Below are positions 50,322 through 62,793 of a stretch of DNA of 64,000 bases, piece after piece. Positions within the stretch are counted from its first letter, which is position 1. Each line of letters starts with the position of its first letter. The DNA is taken from NCBI GenBank assembly GCA_947503145.1, contig CANNCP010000006.1, positions 124,001 to 188,000 of the forward strand, written 5' to 3'. The notes below the pieces were generated by a model, which was not told the origin of the DNA, ran no database searches, and was given only the letters and a program-made list of their open reading frames with translations. Both the position numbers and the translations under genes were made by a program. Origin of the DNA: an uncultured Roseovarius sp. Lineage in GTDB: Bacteria > Pseudomonadota > Alphaproteobacteria > Rhodobacterales > Rhodobacteraceae.

Positions 50322-51689
50322 TCAGATCACTTTGGCAGGCCGCTCGGCGCGCAGGTTCGATAGCTCTTCGGCCACGAGAAACGCCAGTTCCAGCGATTGC
50401 GACGCATTGAGACGCGGATCACATGCGGTGTGATACCGTGCGCTTAGATCCTCGTCGCTGACCGCACGAACGCCGCCGGTGCATTCGGTCACGTCCTGGC
50501 CAGTCATCTCGAAATGCACACCACCGGGGATCGTGCCCTCAGCCTTGTGAACGGCAAAGAATTCACGCACCTCGCGCAATACGGCCTCAAAGGGCCGGGT
50601 TTTGTAACCCGACTCTGACTTGATCGTGTTGCCATGCATCGGATCACAGACCCAGACCACTTTGGCGCCCTCTTCCTTCACCGTGCGGATGAGACGCGGC
50701 AAATGCTCGTTCACGTTACCCGCGCCGAAACGCGCAATCAGCGACAGACGCCCCGCCTCGTTCTCGGGGTTCAGTCGCGCCATCAGCGCCTTGAGGTCCT
50801 CGGGTGTCATCGACGGCCCGCATTTGAGCCCGATCGGGTTCAACACACCGCGTGCGAACTCTACATGCGCGCCGTCCGGCTGCCGGGTCCGGTCGCCGAT
50901 CCAGATCATGTGACCCGAGCCTGCCAGCCAGTTGCCCGACGTGCTGTCGAGCCGGGTCAGCGCCTCTTCATACTCCAGCAGGAGCGACTCGTGGCTGGTG
51001 TAGAAATCCACCGTCTGCAGCGCCTCGGTATTGTCGCTGTCCAGCCCCGCCGCCTTCATGAAATCAAGCGCGTCACTAATCCGATTCGCCATGTCGCGAT
51101 ACCGCTCGGCCTTTTCTCCCTCGGCAAAGCCCAGCGTCCAGCTGTGCACCTTGTGCATGTCGGCATAGCCGCCCTTGGAAAAGGCCCGCAGCAGGTTCAA
51201 CGTGGCTGCCGCCTGCGTGTATGCTTGCAGCATCTTGGACGGGTCAGGCGTACGCGATGCCTGGCTAAAGGCTAGCTCGTTGATGATATCGCCGCGGTAG
51301 CTTGGCAGTTCCACACCATCCACTGTCTCGGTCGGCGCACTGCGCGGCTTGGCGAATTGCCCGGCCATGCGTCCCACCTTGACCACCGGCACCTTGGCCG
51401 CGAAGGTCAGCACCATCGCCATCTGCAACATCACCTTGAACGTGTCGCGGATCGCATCGGCGCTGAACTGGTCAAAGGCTTCGGCGCAATCCCCGCCCTG
51501 TAGCAGGAACGCCTCGCCGCGTGACGCGGCGCCCAGTTCGGCCTTGAGGCGGCGCGCCTCGCCGGCAAAGACCAGCGGGGGAAATTGCGACAGTTTCGCC
51601 TCGATACCGGCCAGTGCGCCGGTGTCGGTATAGTCAGGCATCTGAACCCGCGGCTTGGTGCGCCAGGTGGTTTTTTGCCATTCTGTCAT
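50322..51689 (-). CDS. Class II 3-deoxy-7-phosphoheptulonate synthase
   Basis: [59 protein letters not shown] open to 51776. Confidence 0.95.
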   Translation of the reverse strand: MTEWQKTTWRTKPRVQMPDYTDTGALAGIEAKLSQFPPLVFAGEARRLKAELGAASRGEAFLLQGGDCAEAFDQFSADAIRDTFKVMLQMAMVLTFAAKVPVVKVGRMAGQFAKPRSAPTETVDGVELPSYRGDIINELAFSQASRTPDPSKMLQAYTQAAATLNLLRAFSKGGYADMHKVHSWTLGFAEGEKAERYRDMANRISDALDFMKAAGLDSDNTEALQTVDFYTSHESLLLEYEEALTRLDSTSGNWLAGSGHMIWIGDRTRQPDGAHVEFARGVLNPIGLKCGPSMTPEDLKALMARLNPENEAGRLSLIARFGAGNVNEHLPRLIRTVKEEGAKVVWVCDPMHGNTIKSESGYKTRPFEAVLREVREFFAVHKAEGTIPGGVHFEMTGQDVTECTGGVRAVSDEDLSARYHTACDPRLNASQSLELAFLVAEELSNLRAERPAKVI

Positions 51690-51864
51690 GGTCATGATCT
51701 CCGCTGATCGTGTCTCTGCAAATGCTTCTTTAACAAAGCCACCCCTGATAGGCCATAAGGCGATGGTACGATTCAAGTCAATTCAGCAACCGGAGTCTTG
51801 TGTTCCACGACATTATCGTGGATCACCGATAAGGAGAAACCTCGGGACACAGGAGTGGCATCTG

Positions 51865-52866
51865 ATGCTCGACGAAGTTGTAAAGGAGCAGCCAGGTGCG
51901 CGCGACACACCACGCCGTTTCGTTTTTGTGCTGGTCGACAACTTCACGCTGCTCAGCTTTGCCTCGGCTGTCGAATGCCTGCGCATCGCCAACCGGATGG
52001 CCGAACGCAAGCTCTACTCCTGGATCGTCGCGGGCGATTCCGACGAAACCGTCACCTGTTCGGCCGGCGCACGCTTTCAGATTGACATGAACCTGGACGA
52101 ACTTTTGCGCGACGACACCCTGATTGTCTGCGGCGGAACCGATATCCAGCAGGCGAGCAGCAAACGACTGCTCAACTGGCTGCGGCGCGAGGCGCGGCGC
52201 GGTCTGAAGATCGGCGGCCTGTGCACCGCGTCCTACATCCTGGCCAAGGCCGGATTGCTGGACGGCAAACGCGCAACGATCCATTGGGAAAACCACGATA
52301 GCTTTACCGAGGAATTCGAAGAGGTGGACCTGAGCAAATCCGTCTTTACCGTCGACGGCAACCGGATGACCACGGCGGGCGGGATCTCGTCCATCGACCT
52401 GATGCTGAAACTGATCGCTGATGAGCACGGCGAAAAACTGGCCAGCGCGGTCGCCGATCAACTGATCTACAACTCGATCCGTACCGATCAGGACACCCAG
52501 CGCCTGTCCGTCCCCACGCGCATCGGCGTGCGCCACCCCAAGCTGAGCCAGGTCATCCAGATGATGGAGGCTAACATCGAGGAACCGATCAGCCCGTCGA
52601 TACTGGCCAAGGACGCAGGCATGTCCACGCGACAGCTGGAGCGGCTGTTTCGCCGCTATCTCAGCCGGTCGCCAAAGCGCTATTACATGGAATTGCGCCT
52701 GCAAAAGGCCCGAAACCTGCTGATGCAGACCGACATGACCGTGATCAACGTGGCGCTGGCCTGCGGATTCTCGTCGCCCTCGCATTTCTCGAAATGCTAC
52801 CGCGCGCATTACGACACGACCCCCTACCGCGAACGCGGAGCTCACGCCTCGCGCCTGTCGGTGTAA
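51865..52866 (+). CDS. GlxA family (DJ-1/PfpI plus AraC HTH) transcriptional regulator
   Basis: RFVFVLVDNFTLLSFASAVECLRIANRM; GGLCTASYILAKAGLLDGKRATIHWEN; C-terminal AraC HTH. Confidence 0.92.
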   Translation: MLDEVVKEQPGARDTPRRFVFVLVDNFTLLSFASAVECLRIANRMAERKLYSWIVAGDSDETVTCSAGARFQIDMNLDELLRDDTLIVCGGTDIQQASSKRLLNWLRREARRGLKIGGLCTASYILAKAGLLDGKRATIHWENHDSFTEEFEEVDLSKSVFTVDGNRMTTAGGISSIDLMLKLIADEHGEKLASAVADQLIYNSIRTDQDTQRLSVPTRIGVRHPKLSQVIQMMEANIEEPISPSILAKDAGMSTRQLERLFRRYLSRSPKRYYMELRLQKARNLLMQTDMTVINVALACGFSSPSHFSKCYRAHYDTTPYRERGAHASRLSV

Positions 52867-52899
52867 TCCGCGGCGCTGCGATGGGCCTCAGAATTCTCG

Positions 52900-52950
52900 T
52901 TAAAGCGATCCGCGAAAACTTGCCTCACAGCTTTTCGCGGATCGCTTTAA
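52900..52950. repeat. Perfect 19-bp intergenic inverted repeat (element H)
   Basis: TTAAAGCGATCCGCGAAAA (52900-52918)/TTTTCGCGGATCGCTTTAA (52932-52950), 13-nt loop. Confidence 0.9.
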
Positions 52951-53044
52951 TACAAAATGCTTTGTGGCGAGAGCCGGTAAAGCGCGCCCTGCCCTTCGGA
53001 CAGTACCCAAATCCTGCCGTCGGGGGCCTCTTGATACGCAACAG

Positions 53045-54973
53045 TCAGGCACGTTTGCCGGATATTTGTGCGACGCCCAGAACGTCCAGCACCTTGGTCT
53101 CGATCTGCGCCGCACTCAGCCCCGCAACCTTGTACATGTCCGCCGGGCCAGCCTGATCAATAAAGATATCAGGCAGCACCATCGAGCGGAATTTGAGGCC
53201 GGCATCAAACACCCCTTCTTCGGCCAGAAGCTGCGCCACATGGCTGCCAAAGCCGCCAATCGCCCCTTCCTCAATGGTGATCAAGGCTTCGTGGTCGCGG
53301 GCCAGTCGCAGGATCAGATCGCGGTCCAGCGGCTTGGCAAATCGTGCGTCCACGATAGTCGGCGTGATGCCGCGTGCGGCCAATGATTCGGCGGCGCGGC
53401 GCACTTCACCCAGCCGCGTGCCGTAACTGAGCAGCGCCACGCGCGCGCCTTCCTGGATCACCCGGCCCTTGCCGATCTCCAGCGGTACGCCGGTCTGCGG
53501 CATCTCGACGCCTTCGCCTTCGCCGCGCGGATAACGGAACGCGATGGGGCCGTCGTCATGCGCTGCCGCCGTCGCCACCATATGCACCAGCTCCGCCTCG
53601 TCAGCGGCGGCCATGACGACAAATCCCGGCAAATTGGCCAGAAACGCGATATCATAACTGCCCGCATGGGTCGCCCCGTCGGCGCCCACCAGCCCGGCCC
53701 GGTCGATGGCGAACCGCACCGGCAGGCGCTGGATGGCCACGTCATGCACCACCTGATCATAACCGCGTTGCAGGAAAGTAGAATAGAGCGCGCAGAACGG
53801 ACGCAGCCCGCCCGCCGCCATGCCCGCCGCAAAGGTCACGGCATGCTGTTCGGCGATACCCACGTCGAAACAGCGGCTAGGATAGCGTTCGTTAAAGAGG
53901 TTCAGCCCGGTCCCGTCCGGCATCGCTGCCGTGACGGCACAGATACGGCTGTCGCGCGCCGCATGATCCACCAGCGCACGCCCAAAGACCGACGTATAGC
54001 TCGGCGCGTTGCTCGGCGCCTTTTTCTGCTTGCCCGAGACCAGATCAAACTTGGCGGTAGCATGGCCGCCATCATGCGCTTCTTCGGCGGGGCCATAGCC
54101 CTTGCCCTTCTTGGTCAACACATGGATCAGGATCGGGCCGGTTGCCCGCTGCTGCACAGTGCGCAACACCGGCAATAGCTGATCCATGTCGTGCCCGTCG
54201 ATCGGTCCGATATAGGAAAATCCCAACTCCTCAAAGAGCGTCCCGCCCACGGCAATGCTCTTGAGCATGTCCTTGGCCCGGCGCGCGCCCTCCTGAAACG
54301 GTCCGGGCAACAGCGAAACCGCGCCCTTGGCTGCTGCTTTGAGGTCCTGAAAGGGAGCTTCGGCATAAAGTCGGGACAAATACGATGAAAGCGCACCGAC
54401 AGGCGGCGCAATCGACATCTCGTTATCATTCAGGATGACGATCAGGCGCTTTTTCAGATGTCCGGCGTTGTTCATCGCCTCAAAGGCCATACCGGCACTC
54501 ATCGCGCCGTCGCCAATTACTGCAATCGCGTCGCCATGACCGGTCTCGCTTGCCCCACCCAGATCACGCGCCACGGCAAAACCGAGCGCGGCACTGATCG
54601 AAGTCGAACTGTGCGCGGCGCCGAACGGGTCATAGGGCGATTCGGAACGCTTGGTAAAACCGCTCAGCCCGTCCTTTTGGCGAATGGTGCGGATGCGGTC
54701 GCGCCTGCCTGTCAGGATCTTGTGCGGATAGCACTGGTGGCTCACGTCCCAAACGATCTTGTCGCGCGGCGCGTCAAAGACCGCGTGTAGCGCTACGGTC
54801 AACTCGACCACGCCCAGCCCGGCACCCAGATGCCCGCCGGTTTCGCTAACCGCGCTGACGGTTTCGGCACGCAACTCATCTGCCAGTTGCGTCAGTTGCG
54901 CATCACTGAACCGCTTGAGGTCCGATGGACCGTTGACGCGGTCAAGCAGCGGGGTTTCGGGGCGGTTGGACAT
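53045..54973 (-). CDS. dxs: 1-deoxy-D-xylulose-5-phosphate synthase
   Basis: [46 protein letters not shown]. Confidence 0.97.
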   Translation of the reverse strand: MSNRPETPLLDRVNGPSDLKRFSDAQLTQLADELRAETVSAVSETGGHLGAGLGVVELTVALHAVFDAPRDKIVWDVSHQCYPHKILTGRRDRIRTIRQKDGLSGFTKRSESPYDPFGAAHSSTSISAALGFAVARDLGGASETGHGDAIAVIGDGAMSAGMAFEAMNNAGHLKKRLIVILNDNEMSIAPPVGALSSYLSRLYAEAPFQDLKAAAKGAVSLLPGPFQEGARRAKDMLKSIAVGGTLFEELGFSYIGPIDGHDMDQLLPVLRTVQQRATGPILIHVLTKKGKGYGPAEEAHDGGHATAKFDLVSGKQKKAPSNAPSYTSVFGRALVDHAARDSRICAVTAAMPDGTGLNLFNERYPSRCFDVGIAEQHAVTFAAGMAAGGLRPFCALYSTFLQRGYDQVVHDVAIQRLPVRFAIDRAGLVGADGATHAGSYDIAFLANLPGFVVMAAADEAELVHMVATAAAHDDGPIAFRYPRGEGEGVEMPQTGVPLEIGKGRVIQEGARVALLSYGTRLGEVRRAAESLAARGITPTIVDARFAKPLDRDLILRLARDHEALITIEEGAIGGFGSHVAQLLAEEGVFDAGLKFRSMVLPDIFIDQAGPADMYKVAGLSAAQIETKVLDVLGVAQISGKRA

Positions 54974-55018
54974 GGGATGGCTTGCCTCCGGAGGCGTGCT
55001 GGTTCAGGGCGGGGTGGC

Positions 55019-55882
55019 TCAGGTCTGGCGCGAGATAACGAAACGCGCCAATTGCCGCAAGGTTTCCGCGTCCTTACCATAAATAGATAGGGCATCCACC
55101 GCTTCGTCAACCAGCGTGGCCGCGCGGCGCGTTGCCCCGTCAAGCCCCAGCAGGGAAACAAACGTGGCCTTGCCTGCCGCGGCATCCTTGCCCACCGCCT
55201 TGCCTGCCGCCGCAGCATTGCCTGTCACGTCGATCACGTCGTCCTGTATCTGGAACGCCAGCCCCACAGCGGCGGCATAGTCGCTGAGCGGTGCGGGATC
55301 GGCACCGGCCATCCGCGCGCCGCATGTCGCGGCCCATTCGATCAGCGCCCCGGTCTTGCCGGCCTGCAGCGCCGTAATCTGATCGAGGTCAAGCGGCTGA
55401 GGTGCGGTTTCGGCCGCGATATCCAGCGCCTGCCCCAGCACCATGCCCTGCGCACCAGCGGCGCACGCAAGGCTGCGGGCAAGATCGGCGCGCAAATCGC
55501 CGCAGCCAACCTGCTTGTGGGTGACCAGTTCAAAGGCCAGCGCCTGCAGCGCATCACCGGTGAGGATCGCGGTCGCCTCGTCCCAGCGCATATGCACCGT
55601 CGGCTGCCCCCGGCGCAGCGCGTCGTCGTCCATGGCAGGCAGATCGTCATGCACCAGGCTATAGGCATGCATCGCCTCGATTGCCGCTGCGGGCCACAGC
55701 GCACGCTCCAGCCTGACACCGTGCAGCCGCGCGCCCTCGATCACCAGCGTGGCGCGAATCCGTTTGCCGCCCGTCACCGCATAGCGCATCGCTTGGGCCA
55801 CGGGGACATCGCCGAAGGGCGCAAGCACCCGCACCAGATGCGCCGCCACCGCGCGCTGCGCCGCTTCCAGCCGGTCCCGCAC
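55019..55882 (-). CDS. Polyprenyl synthetase (farnesyl/geranyl diphosphate synthase)
   Basis: SLVHDDLPAMDDDALRRGQPTVH and IQDDVIDVTG motifs; adjacent to dxs and xseB. Confidence 0.94.
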   Translation of the reverse strand: MRDRLEAAQRAVAAHLVRVLAPFGDVPVAQAMRYAVTGGKRIRATLVIEGARLHGVRLERALWPAAAIEAMHAYSLVHDDLPAMDDDALRRGQPTVHMRWDEATAILTGDALQALAFELVTHKQVGCGDLRADLARSLACAAGAQGMVLGQALDIAAETAPQPLDLDQITALQAGKTGALIEWAATCGARMAGADPAPLSDYAAAVGLAFQIQDDVIDVTGNAAAAGKAVGKDAAAGKATFVSLLGLDGATRRAATLVDEAVDALSIYGKDAETLRQLARFVISRQT

Positions 55883-55887
55883 GCGGA

Positions 55888-56130
55888 TTACTGCTGCTCG
55901 ACCGGGGTCGTTCCGATGGGCTCGCCCCCGGCATCAAGCGTGATCGCCGCGACCTTCTCTTCGGCCTCTTTCAGCTTCTCCTCGCAGCGTTTTTTCAGCG
56001 CTGCACCGCGCTCGTACAATGTGATCGACGCATCGAGCGCGACATCGCCACGCTCCAACTGACCGACCACCTGTTCCAGTTCGGTCATTGCCTCTTCGAA
56101 CGTCATTTCCGGAACCGGTTTATCGGCCAT
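55888..56130 (-). CDS. xseB: Exodeoxyribonuclease VII small subunit
   Basis: 80 aa; MTFEEAMTELEQVVGQLERGDVALDASITLYERGAALKKRCEEKLKEAEEKV. Confidence 0.95.
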   Translation of the reverse strand: MADKPVPEMTFEEAMTELEQVVGQLERGDVALDASITLYERGAALKKRCEEKLKEAEEKVAAITLDAGGEPIGTTPVEQQ

Positions 56131-56232
56131 TGGCGCTGCCTCCCTGGCGAATGAATGCCCGGGCACCTTAACCACGCACGCGGCGGGGTTCAATTCGGTT
56201 GACGCCCCGCCGGCGTTCGGCTCAATTGGGGT

Positions 56233-57210
56233 ATGGCCCGCCCCGATACACCGCCGCCGATCCCTGATTTTGACAGCATGATGACGATCACACGCCTGAT
56301 TGAGGCGGCCCGCACCACCGATCCGCGTGTGGCCGCGATCGAGCCGCGCCACCTGATCCGCCATGTGAAGGGCAAAAGAGCCGTCTTTCACGCTGAATTC
56401 GAAGGGCAGGATGCCGTGGTTCGCCTGTGCATGACGCCCGAGGACGGCAGCGCGGCACGCGAATGGGACGAAATGCAGCGCCTCTGGCTCTATATGTGCG
56501 AGGGACGTATGCGCATCGCGCGCCCCCTGTTTGCCTGCCCCGCACATGGCATCGTCGTCATCGCCGCCGTGCCGGGCGCACCACTGCTCGAGCACCTGTA
56601 CACGCTCGACCCCGTCGACCGTGCGCCCTGTCTGCCCGCCGCAGCGGACTGGCTGCGCCAGTGCACCGCGATGAGCGAAGGCTGGCGCGTCGCCTCGGTC
56701 AAAGGCTGGCTGCGCCGCGCCAGGGCAGCCTCAGAAAAACAAGTATGGGATACGCTGGCCCGGCATGAAGCAGGCATTCTGACCGAGATGGAGCGGCTGG
56801 CCGAGCAGATCGAGAATGCACAATGGCGCACGGCGATCAGCCACGGTGACTTTCATCCCAATAATTTGATTACAAAGGGAAAACTCCTGACAGGAATCGA
56901 CATCGGCGGCTCGCATAGAATGCCGATCTACAAGGACATGGCGCGGTTCCTGATGCATCTGGGACGGCGGCGGGTCGATATGGGTGGCCCGCTGGTTTAC
57001 GGCGTCAACCGCGCCGGGTTCGAGGCCTTTTGCGCGGCGTTCCGGCTCGAATCCGCAGAGCGCGAGGTGTTCCTGCCGTTCATGCTGGGCTTCGAGGCGT
57101 TGATCCGGGTCGAATCCACAGCGCTGCCCAAATCACGCATAACGCGCGCCGAAAAGGCATATGGCGATCTCCTCGCGGATTTGCGTAATGCAAAAAAAGG
57201 GGCGCTATAA
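56233..57210 (+). CDS. APH-like phosphotransferase family protein
   Basis: ISHGDFHPNNLITKGKLLTGIDIG kinase-type catalytic loop. Confidence 0.8.
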   Translation: MARPDTPPPIPDFDSMMTITRLIEAARTTDPRVAAIEPRHLIRHVKGKRAVFHAEFEGQDAVVRLCMTPEDGSAAREWDEMQRLWLYMCEGRMRIARPLFACPAHGIVVIAAVPGAPLLEHLYTLDPVDRAPCLPAAADWLRQCTAMSEGWRVASVKGWLRRARAASEKQVWDTLARHEAGILTEMERLAEQIENAQWRTAISHGDFHPNNLITKGKLLTGIDIGGSHRMPIYKDMARFLMHLGRRRVDMGGPLVYGVNRAGFEAFCAAFRLESAEREVFLPFMLGFEALIRVESTALPKSRITRAEKAYGDLLADLRNAKKGAL

Positions 57211-57221
57211 GCGCCCCTTTT
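57195..57221. terminator. Bidirectional intrinsic terminator between convergent genes
   Basis: AAAAGGGGCGC-TATAA-GCGCCCCTTTT; overlaps the upstream gene's TAA. Confidence 0.92.
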
Positions 57222-57241
57222 CCGTTACTTATGCAGTGCAC

Positions 57242-59653
57242 TTAATGTGCTGTCGCACCGCTACCACTGCTGTCACCCTTGAGCGCGGCCTCGGCGGCGG
57301 CGGCCTCTTCGGCGGCCTCGTCCCACTCAATGGGCTGCGGCACCTCGGTCAGCGCCAGGCGCAGCACTTCGCGCACATGAGACACGGGAATGATCTTGAG
57401 CCCCTGCTTCACGTTGTCGGGGATCTCCACCAGATCTTTCTCGTTCTCTTGCGGAATGATGACCGTCTTGATCCCGCCACGCAGCGCCGCGAGCAGCTTT
57501 TCCTTCAGCCCGCCGATGGGCAACGCGTTACCGCGCAGCGTCACCTCGCCGGTCATGGCGATATCCTTGCGCACCGGGATGCCCGTCAGGACCGAGACGA
57601 TGGAGGTAACCATTGCCAGACCCGCTGACGGGCCGTCCTTGGGTGTGGCACCTTCAGGGACGTGCACGTGGATGTCCCACTTGTCAAAGCGCGGCGGCTT
57701 GATCCCGAGGGACGGCGCGACCGAGCGGACATAGGAAGACGCCGCATCGATCGATTCCTTCATCACGTCGCCCAGCGTGCCGGTGGTCTTCATCCGGCCC
57801 TTGCCCGGCAGGCGCAGTGCCTCGATGTTCAGAAGCTCGCCACCGACTGACGTATAGGCCAGTCCCGTCACAACCCCGACCTGATCGCGTTCTTCGGCCA
57901 AACCGAACTTGTACTTCCTGACGCCGAGGAAATCACCCAGATTGTCGGCATCGACACGAATGGTCTCGGCCTCCTTCTTGATGATCCGGGTCACCGCCTT
58001 GCGCGCGACCTTGGCGATCTCGCGCTCAAGGTTCCGCACGCCCGCTTCGCGGGTGTAGTAGCGGATGATGTCGGTCAACGCGTCGTCGACCAGTTCGAAC
58101 TCCTTGGCTTTCAGGCCGTGGTTCTTGATCTGCTTTTGTAGCAGGTGCTGCTTGGCGATCTCGCGTTTTTCGTCCTCGGTGTAACCGGCCAGCGGAATGA
58201 TCTCCATCCGGTCCATCAGCGGACCCGGCATGTTATAGCTGTTCGAGGTGGTCAGGAACATCACGTTGCTGAGATCGTATTCGACCTCCAGATAGTGGTC
58301 CACAAATGTGGAGTTCTGTTCCGGATCAAGCACTTCGAGCATCGCAGAGGCAGGGTCGCCACGGAAATCCTGGCCCATCTTGTCGATCTCGTCGAGCAGG
58401 ATCAGCGGATTAGTCGTCTTGGCCTTTTTCAGCGCCTGGATGATCTTGCCCGGCATGGAGCCGATATAGGTCCGGCGGTGGCCACGGATCTCGGATTCGT
58501 CGCGCACGCCGCCCAGAGAGATGCGGATGAACTCGCGCCCCGTGGCACGCGCCACGGATTTACCCAGCGATGTCTTGCCCACGCCCGGTGGTCCGACAAG
58601 GCACATGATCGGGCCTTTCAGCTTTTTCGAGCGCTGCTGCACCGCGAGGTATTCGACGATGCGTTCCTTGACCTTTTCCAGACCGTAGTGATCGTCGTCG
58701 AGGATTTTCTCGGCACGGCTGAGGTCCTTCTTCACGCGGGATTTCACGCCCCACGGGATCGACAGCATCCAGTCGAGATAGTTGCGCACCACAGTGGCCT
58801 CGGCGCTCATCGGGCTCATGTTCTTGAGCTTCTTCATCTCGCCGTCGGCCTTTTCGCGCGCTTCCTTGCTCAGTTTGGTTTCCTTGATGCGCGCTTCCAG
58901 CTCGGCAATTTCGCCTTCGCCTTCTTCGCCATCGCCCAGCTCTTTCTGAATGGCCTTCATTTGCTCATTCAGATAATATTCGCGCTGGGTGCGCTCCATC
59001 TGGGATTTCACGCGCGTCTTGATCTTCTTTTCGACCTGCAGCACGCTCATTTCGCCCTGCATCAGGCCGTAAACCTTCTCCAGCCGCTCCGAGACAGATA
59101 GCGTTTCCAGCAGTTCCTGCTTCTGCTCCACCTCTATGCCCAGATGTCCCGCGACCAGATCGGCCAGCCGGGCAGGCTCTTCGGAGTCCGAAACAGCGGC
59201 CAGCGCCTCTTCGGGGATGTTCTTTTTCACCTTGGCATAGCGCTCGAACTCATTGCCGACGGTGCGCAGCAGGGCCTCGATGGTCGCGGCGTCGCCGGGC
59301 ATTTCGGTCAGATATTCGGCGCGTGCCTCAAAGAAGTCTTCGTTTTCAAGGTATTCTGCGATGCGCACGCGTGCCACGCCCTCGACCAGCACCTTGACCG
59401 TGCCATCGGGCAGCTTCAACAGTTGCAGCACATTGGCCAGCACACCGGCCTTGTAGATGCCGGCAGCATCGGGATCGTCCACGCTGGGGTCGATCTGGCT
59501 GCTCAGCAGGATCTGTTTGTCATCGGCCATCACCTCTTCCAGCGCACGCACGGATTTCTCGCGGCCCACGAAAAGCGGCACGATCATATGCGGAAACACC
59601 ACGATATCGCGCAGCGGCAGCACCGGGTAAGAGGAGTTGAGGGGCTCTTGCAT
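57242..59653 (-). CDS. lon: ATP-dependent protease Lon
   Basis: [60 protein letters not shown] catalytic Ser; ORF open to 59692. Confidence 0.97.
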   Translation of the reverse strand: MQEPLNSSYPVLPLRDIVVFPHMIVPLFVGREKSVRALEEVMADDKQILLSSQIDPSVDDPDAAGIYKAGVLANVLQLLKLPDGTVKVLVEGVARVRIAEYLENEDFFEARAEYLTEMPGDAATIEALLRTVGNEFERYAKVKKNIPEEALAAVSDSEEPARLADLVAGHLGIEVEQKQELLETLSVSERLEKVYGLMQGEMSVLQVEKKIKTRVKSQMERTQREYYLNEQMKAIQKELGDGEEGEGEIAELEARIKETKLSKEAREKADGEMKKLKNMSPMSAEATVVRNYLDWMLSIPWGVKSRVKKDLSRAEKILDDDHYGLEKVKERIVEYLAVQQRSKKLKGPIMCLVGPPGVGKTSLGKSVARATGREFIRISLGGVRDESEIRGHRRTYIGSMPGKIIQALKKAKTTNPLILLDEIDKMGQDFRGDPASAMLEVLDPEQNSTFVDHYLEVEYDLSNVMFLTTSNSYNMPGPLMDRMEIIPLAGYTEDEKREIAKQHLLQKQIKNHGLKAKEFELVDDALTDIIRYYTREAGVRNLEREIAKVARKAVTRIIKKEAETIRVDADNLGDFLGVRKYKFGLAEERDQVGVVTGLAYTSVGGELLNIEALRLPGKGRMKTTGTLGDVMKESIDAASSYVRSVAPSLGIKPPRFDKWDIHVHVPEGATPKDGPSAGLAMVTSIVSVLTGIPVRKDIAMTGEVTLRGNALPIGGLKEKLLAALRGGIKTVIIPQENEKDLVEIPDNVKQGLKIIPVSHVREVLRLALTEVPQPIEWDEAAEEAAAAEAALKGDSSGSGATAH

Positions 59654-60063
59654 GCTCTTTCCTTTGTATTGCCCGGAGTGCCTCCGGGTCATATTGGCAA
59701 AAGGGTCCGGTCCCGCCTGGCGGCAACCATGCCCTCTCCGTTAGAGGGTTGATTTGGGGGGTACCTGCCCCGCTTTCAACCGTGTTCGCAGCACAATGCC
59801 TGTGCCCACGCACCTCAGCAAGGGCGATCCCGCCGCCGGCGGGGCAAAAACCGGACCTGTCACAGATGATTGGGCACCGCAGCTTGTCCTTACGAACCGT
59901 TTCAGGATCGACCTGACTAACAGGCTTCCCTGAAATGCCCGCACGATCAACAGGTTACGTGCATTTCGCCATATTTTCGTGATCAAAAGGCAAGTCGGAG
60001 CGCTTTGGCCTTTCATTTTTCCGAAAATACTCAAAAGTGCCTCGGGTTCACAAGACGCCTACG

Positions 60064-61248
<1,185 letters not shown>

Positions 61249-61422
61249 TCAACCGGGTCCGCCCGGCAACACCAATACAAGGCCCATTGTACATATTGCT
61301 GCCGCAGCGTGCAGGGCCTGCCGAAGGCGCCAGGCGCATATGAAATGTTGCAGTTCACGCCTGTTGCGGCCATATTTTTTTGAACCGTCACCTATTATGT
61401 CACTATTATAAGGACGCCCACC

Positions 61423-62316
61423 TTGGATATTGAAACACTGCTCGGCGACCTGCTGGAACAAAACCTGCTCTACCTGCTGGGCGCCGTGCTGCTCGTCATA
61501 CTGGTGATCAAGGCGGTCAAGATCGTCCCGCAGTCTGAACAGCACGTGGTCGAACGCTTTGGCCGATTGCATTCGGTGTTGGGGCCGGGGATCAACCTGA
61601 TCGTACCGTTCCTCGATTATATCGCGCACAAGATTTCCATTCTGGAACGGCAATTGCCCACAGCCAGCCAGGATGCCATCACCAAGGACAACGTACTGGT
61701 GCAGGTTGATACTTCGGTGTTCTACCGGATCACCCAACCGGAAAAGACCGTCTACCGAATTCGCGATGTCGATGCCGCGATCTCGACCACCGTGGCCGGG
61801 ATCGTGCGAGCCGAGATCGGCAGGATGGACCTGGACGAAGTACAATCGAATCGCAACGAGCTGATCTTGATGATCAAGAAACTGGTTGAGGATTCGGTGG
61901 ATGACTGGGGGATCGAAGTGACCCGCGCCGAAATCCTCGACGTCAATCTGGATCAGGCCACCCGCGACGCGATGCTGCAACAGCTCAATGCCGAACGTGC
62001 CCGCCGCGCCCAGGTGACCGAGGCCGAGGGGCACAAGCGCAGTATCGAGCTGAATGCCGATGCCGAGCTTTACGCCGCCGAGCAGATCGCCAAGGCGCGC
62101 CGCATCCAGGCCGATGCCGAGGCCTATGCCACGTCCGCCGTGGCGCAGGCGATTGCCGATAACGGGCTGGAGGCGGCACAGTATCAGGTCGCGCTGAAAC
62201 AGGTCGAGGCCCTGAATGCGCTGGGCTCCAGCCCCGGATCGTCCACCGTCATCGTGCCGGCCAGCGCGCTGGAGGCATTCGGTGATGCGTTCAAGATGCT
62301 CAAGGGCAAGACGTGA
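61423..62316 (+). CDS. SPFH/Band 7 (stomatin-like, QmcA) protein
   Basis: IVPQSEQHVVERFGRLHSVLGPGINLIVPFLDYI; TTG start. Confidence 0.93.
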   Translation: MDIETLLGDLLEQNLLYLLGAVLLVILVIKAVKIVPQSEQHVVERFGRLHSVLGPGINLIVPFLDYIAHKISILERQLPTASQDAITKDNVLVQVDTSVFYRITQPEKTVYRIRDVDAAISTTVAGIVRAEIGRMDLDEVQSNRNELILMIKKLVEDSVDDWGIEVTRAEILDVNLDQATRDAMLQQLNAERARRAQVTEAEGHKRSIELNADAELYAAEQIAKARRIQADAEAYATSAVAQAIADNGLEAAQYQVALKQVEALNALGSSPGSSTVIVPASALEAFGDAFKMLKGKT

Positions 62317-62597
62317 TGGCGACTGCTGCACTCTGGTCGTTGTGGTGGGTTTGGCTGGCAGCCGCACTGGTGCTGGCCATTGTCGAGGTCATGCTGCCGG
62401 GGTTCATGTTCCTGGGCTTTGCCATCGGTGCGGCGCTGGTCGGCTTGCTGCTGGCGGCGACCGGCGCGGGCTGGGGGCTGCCGCTGCTGCTGGTGATCTT
62501 TGCCGGGTTGTCGCTGATTGCCTGGGCCGCGCTGCGCCGCGTCTTTCGTCTGCGCGAGGGGCAGGTGCGCTATTTCGACGAGGACGTGAACAAGTAG
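62313..62597 (+). CDS. Short NfeD family membrane protein
   Basis: WWVWLAAALVLAIVEVMLPGFMFLGFAIGAALVGLLL; follows the SPFH gene with a 4-nt overlap. Confidence 0.88.
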   Translation: MMATAALWSLWWVWLAAALVLAIVEVMLPGFMFLGFAIGAALVGLLLAATGAGWGLPLLLVIFAGLSLIAWAALRRVFRLREGQVRYFDEDVNK

Positions 62598-62793
62598 CGT
62601 GGTTTGAGCCGTTTTCGGCCCTGTTTTCCCGCTCCTCGCGCGCACGCAGTACGTCATTTGGCGGGCATAGCCCCAAGTTCCGCCCTTGGCCATAACCCGC
62701 CTTGGTCATGCCAATCTCCCGACTACGCGGGTTACCTCAGCCATGAAACCAACTAACCTGTGCCGAATCGCAATCCCCAATAAGGAGTGTCCC

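Noticed and set aside
58145-59101. 318-aa plus ORF rich in His/Phe/Leu
   Set aside because: Antisense to lon; no support for expression
59732-59748. CCCTCT-CCGTT-AGAGGG hairpin upstream of lon, considered as an RNA thermometer
   Set aside because: It is ~80 nt upstream of the lon start and does not sequester the RBS by inspection; too weak without probing data
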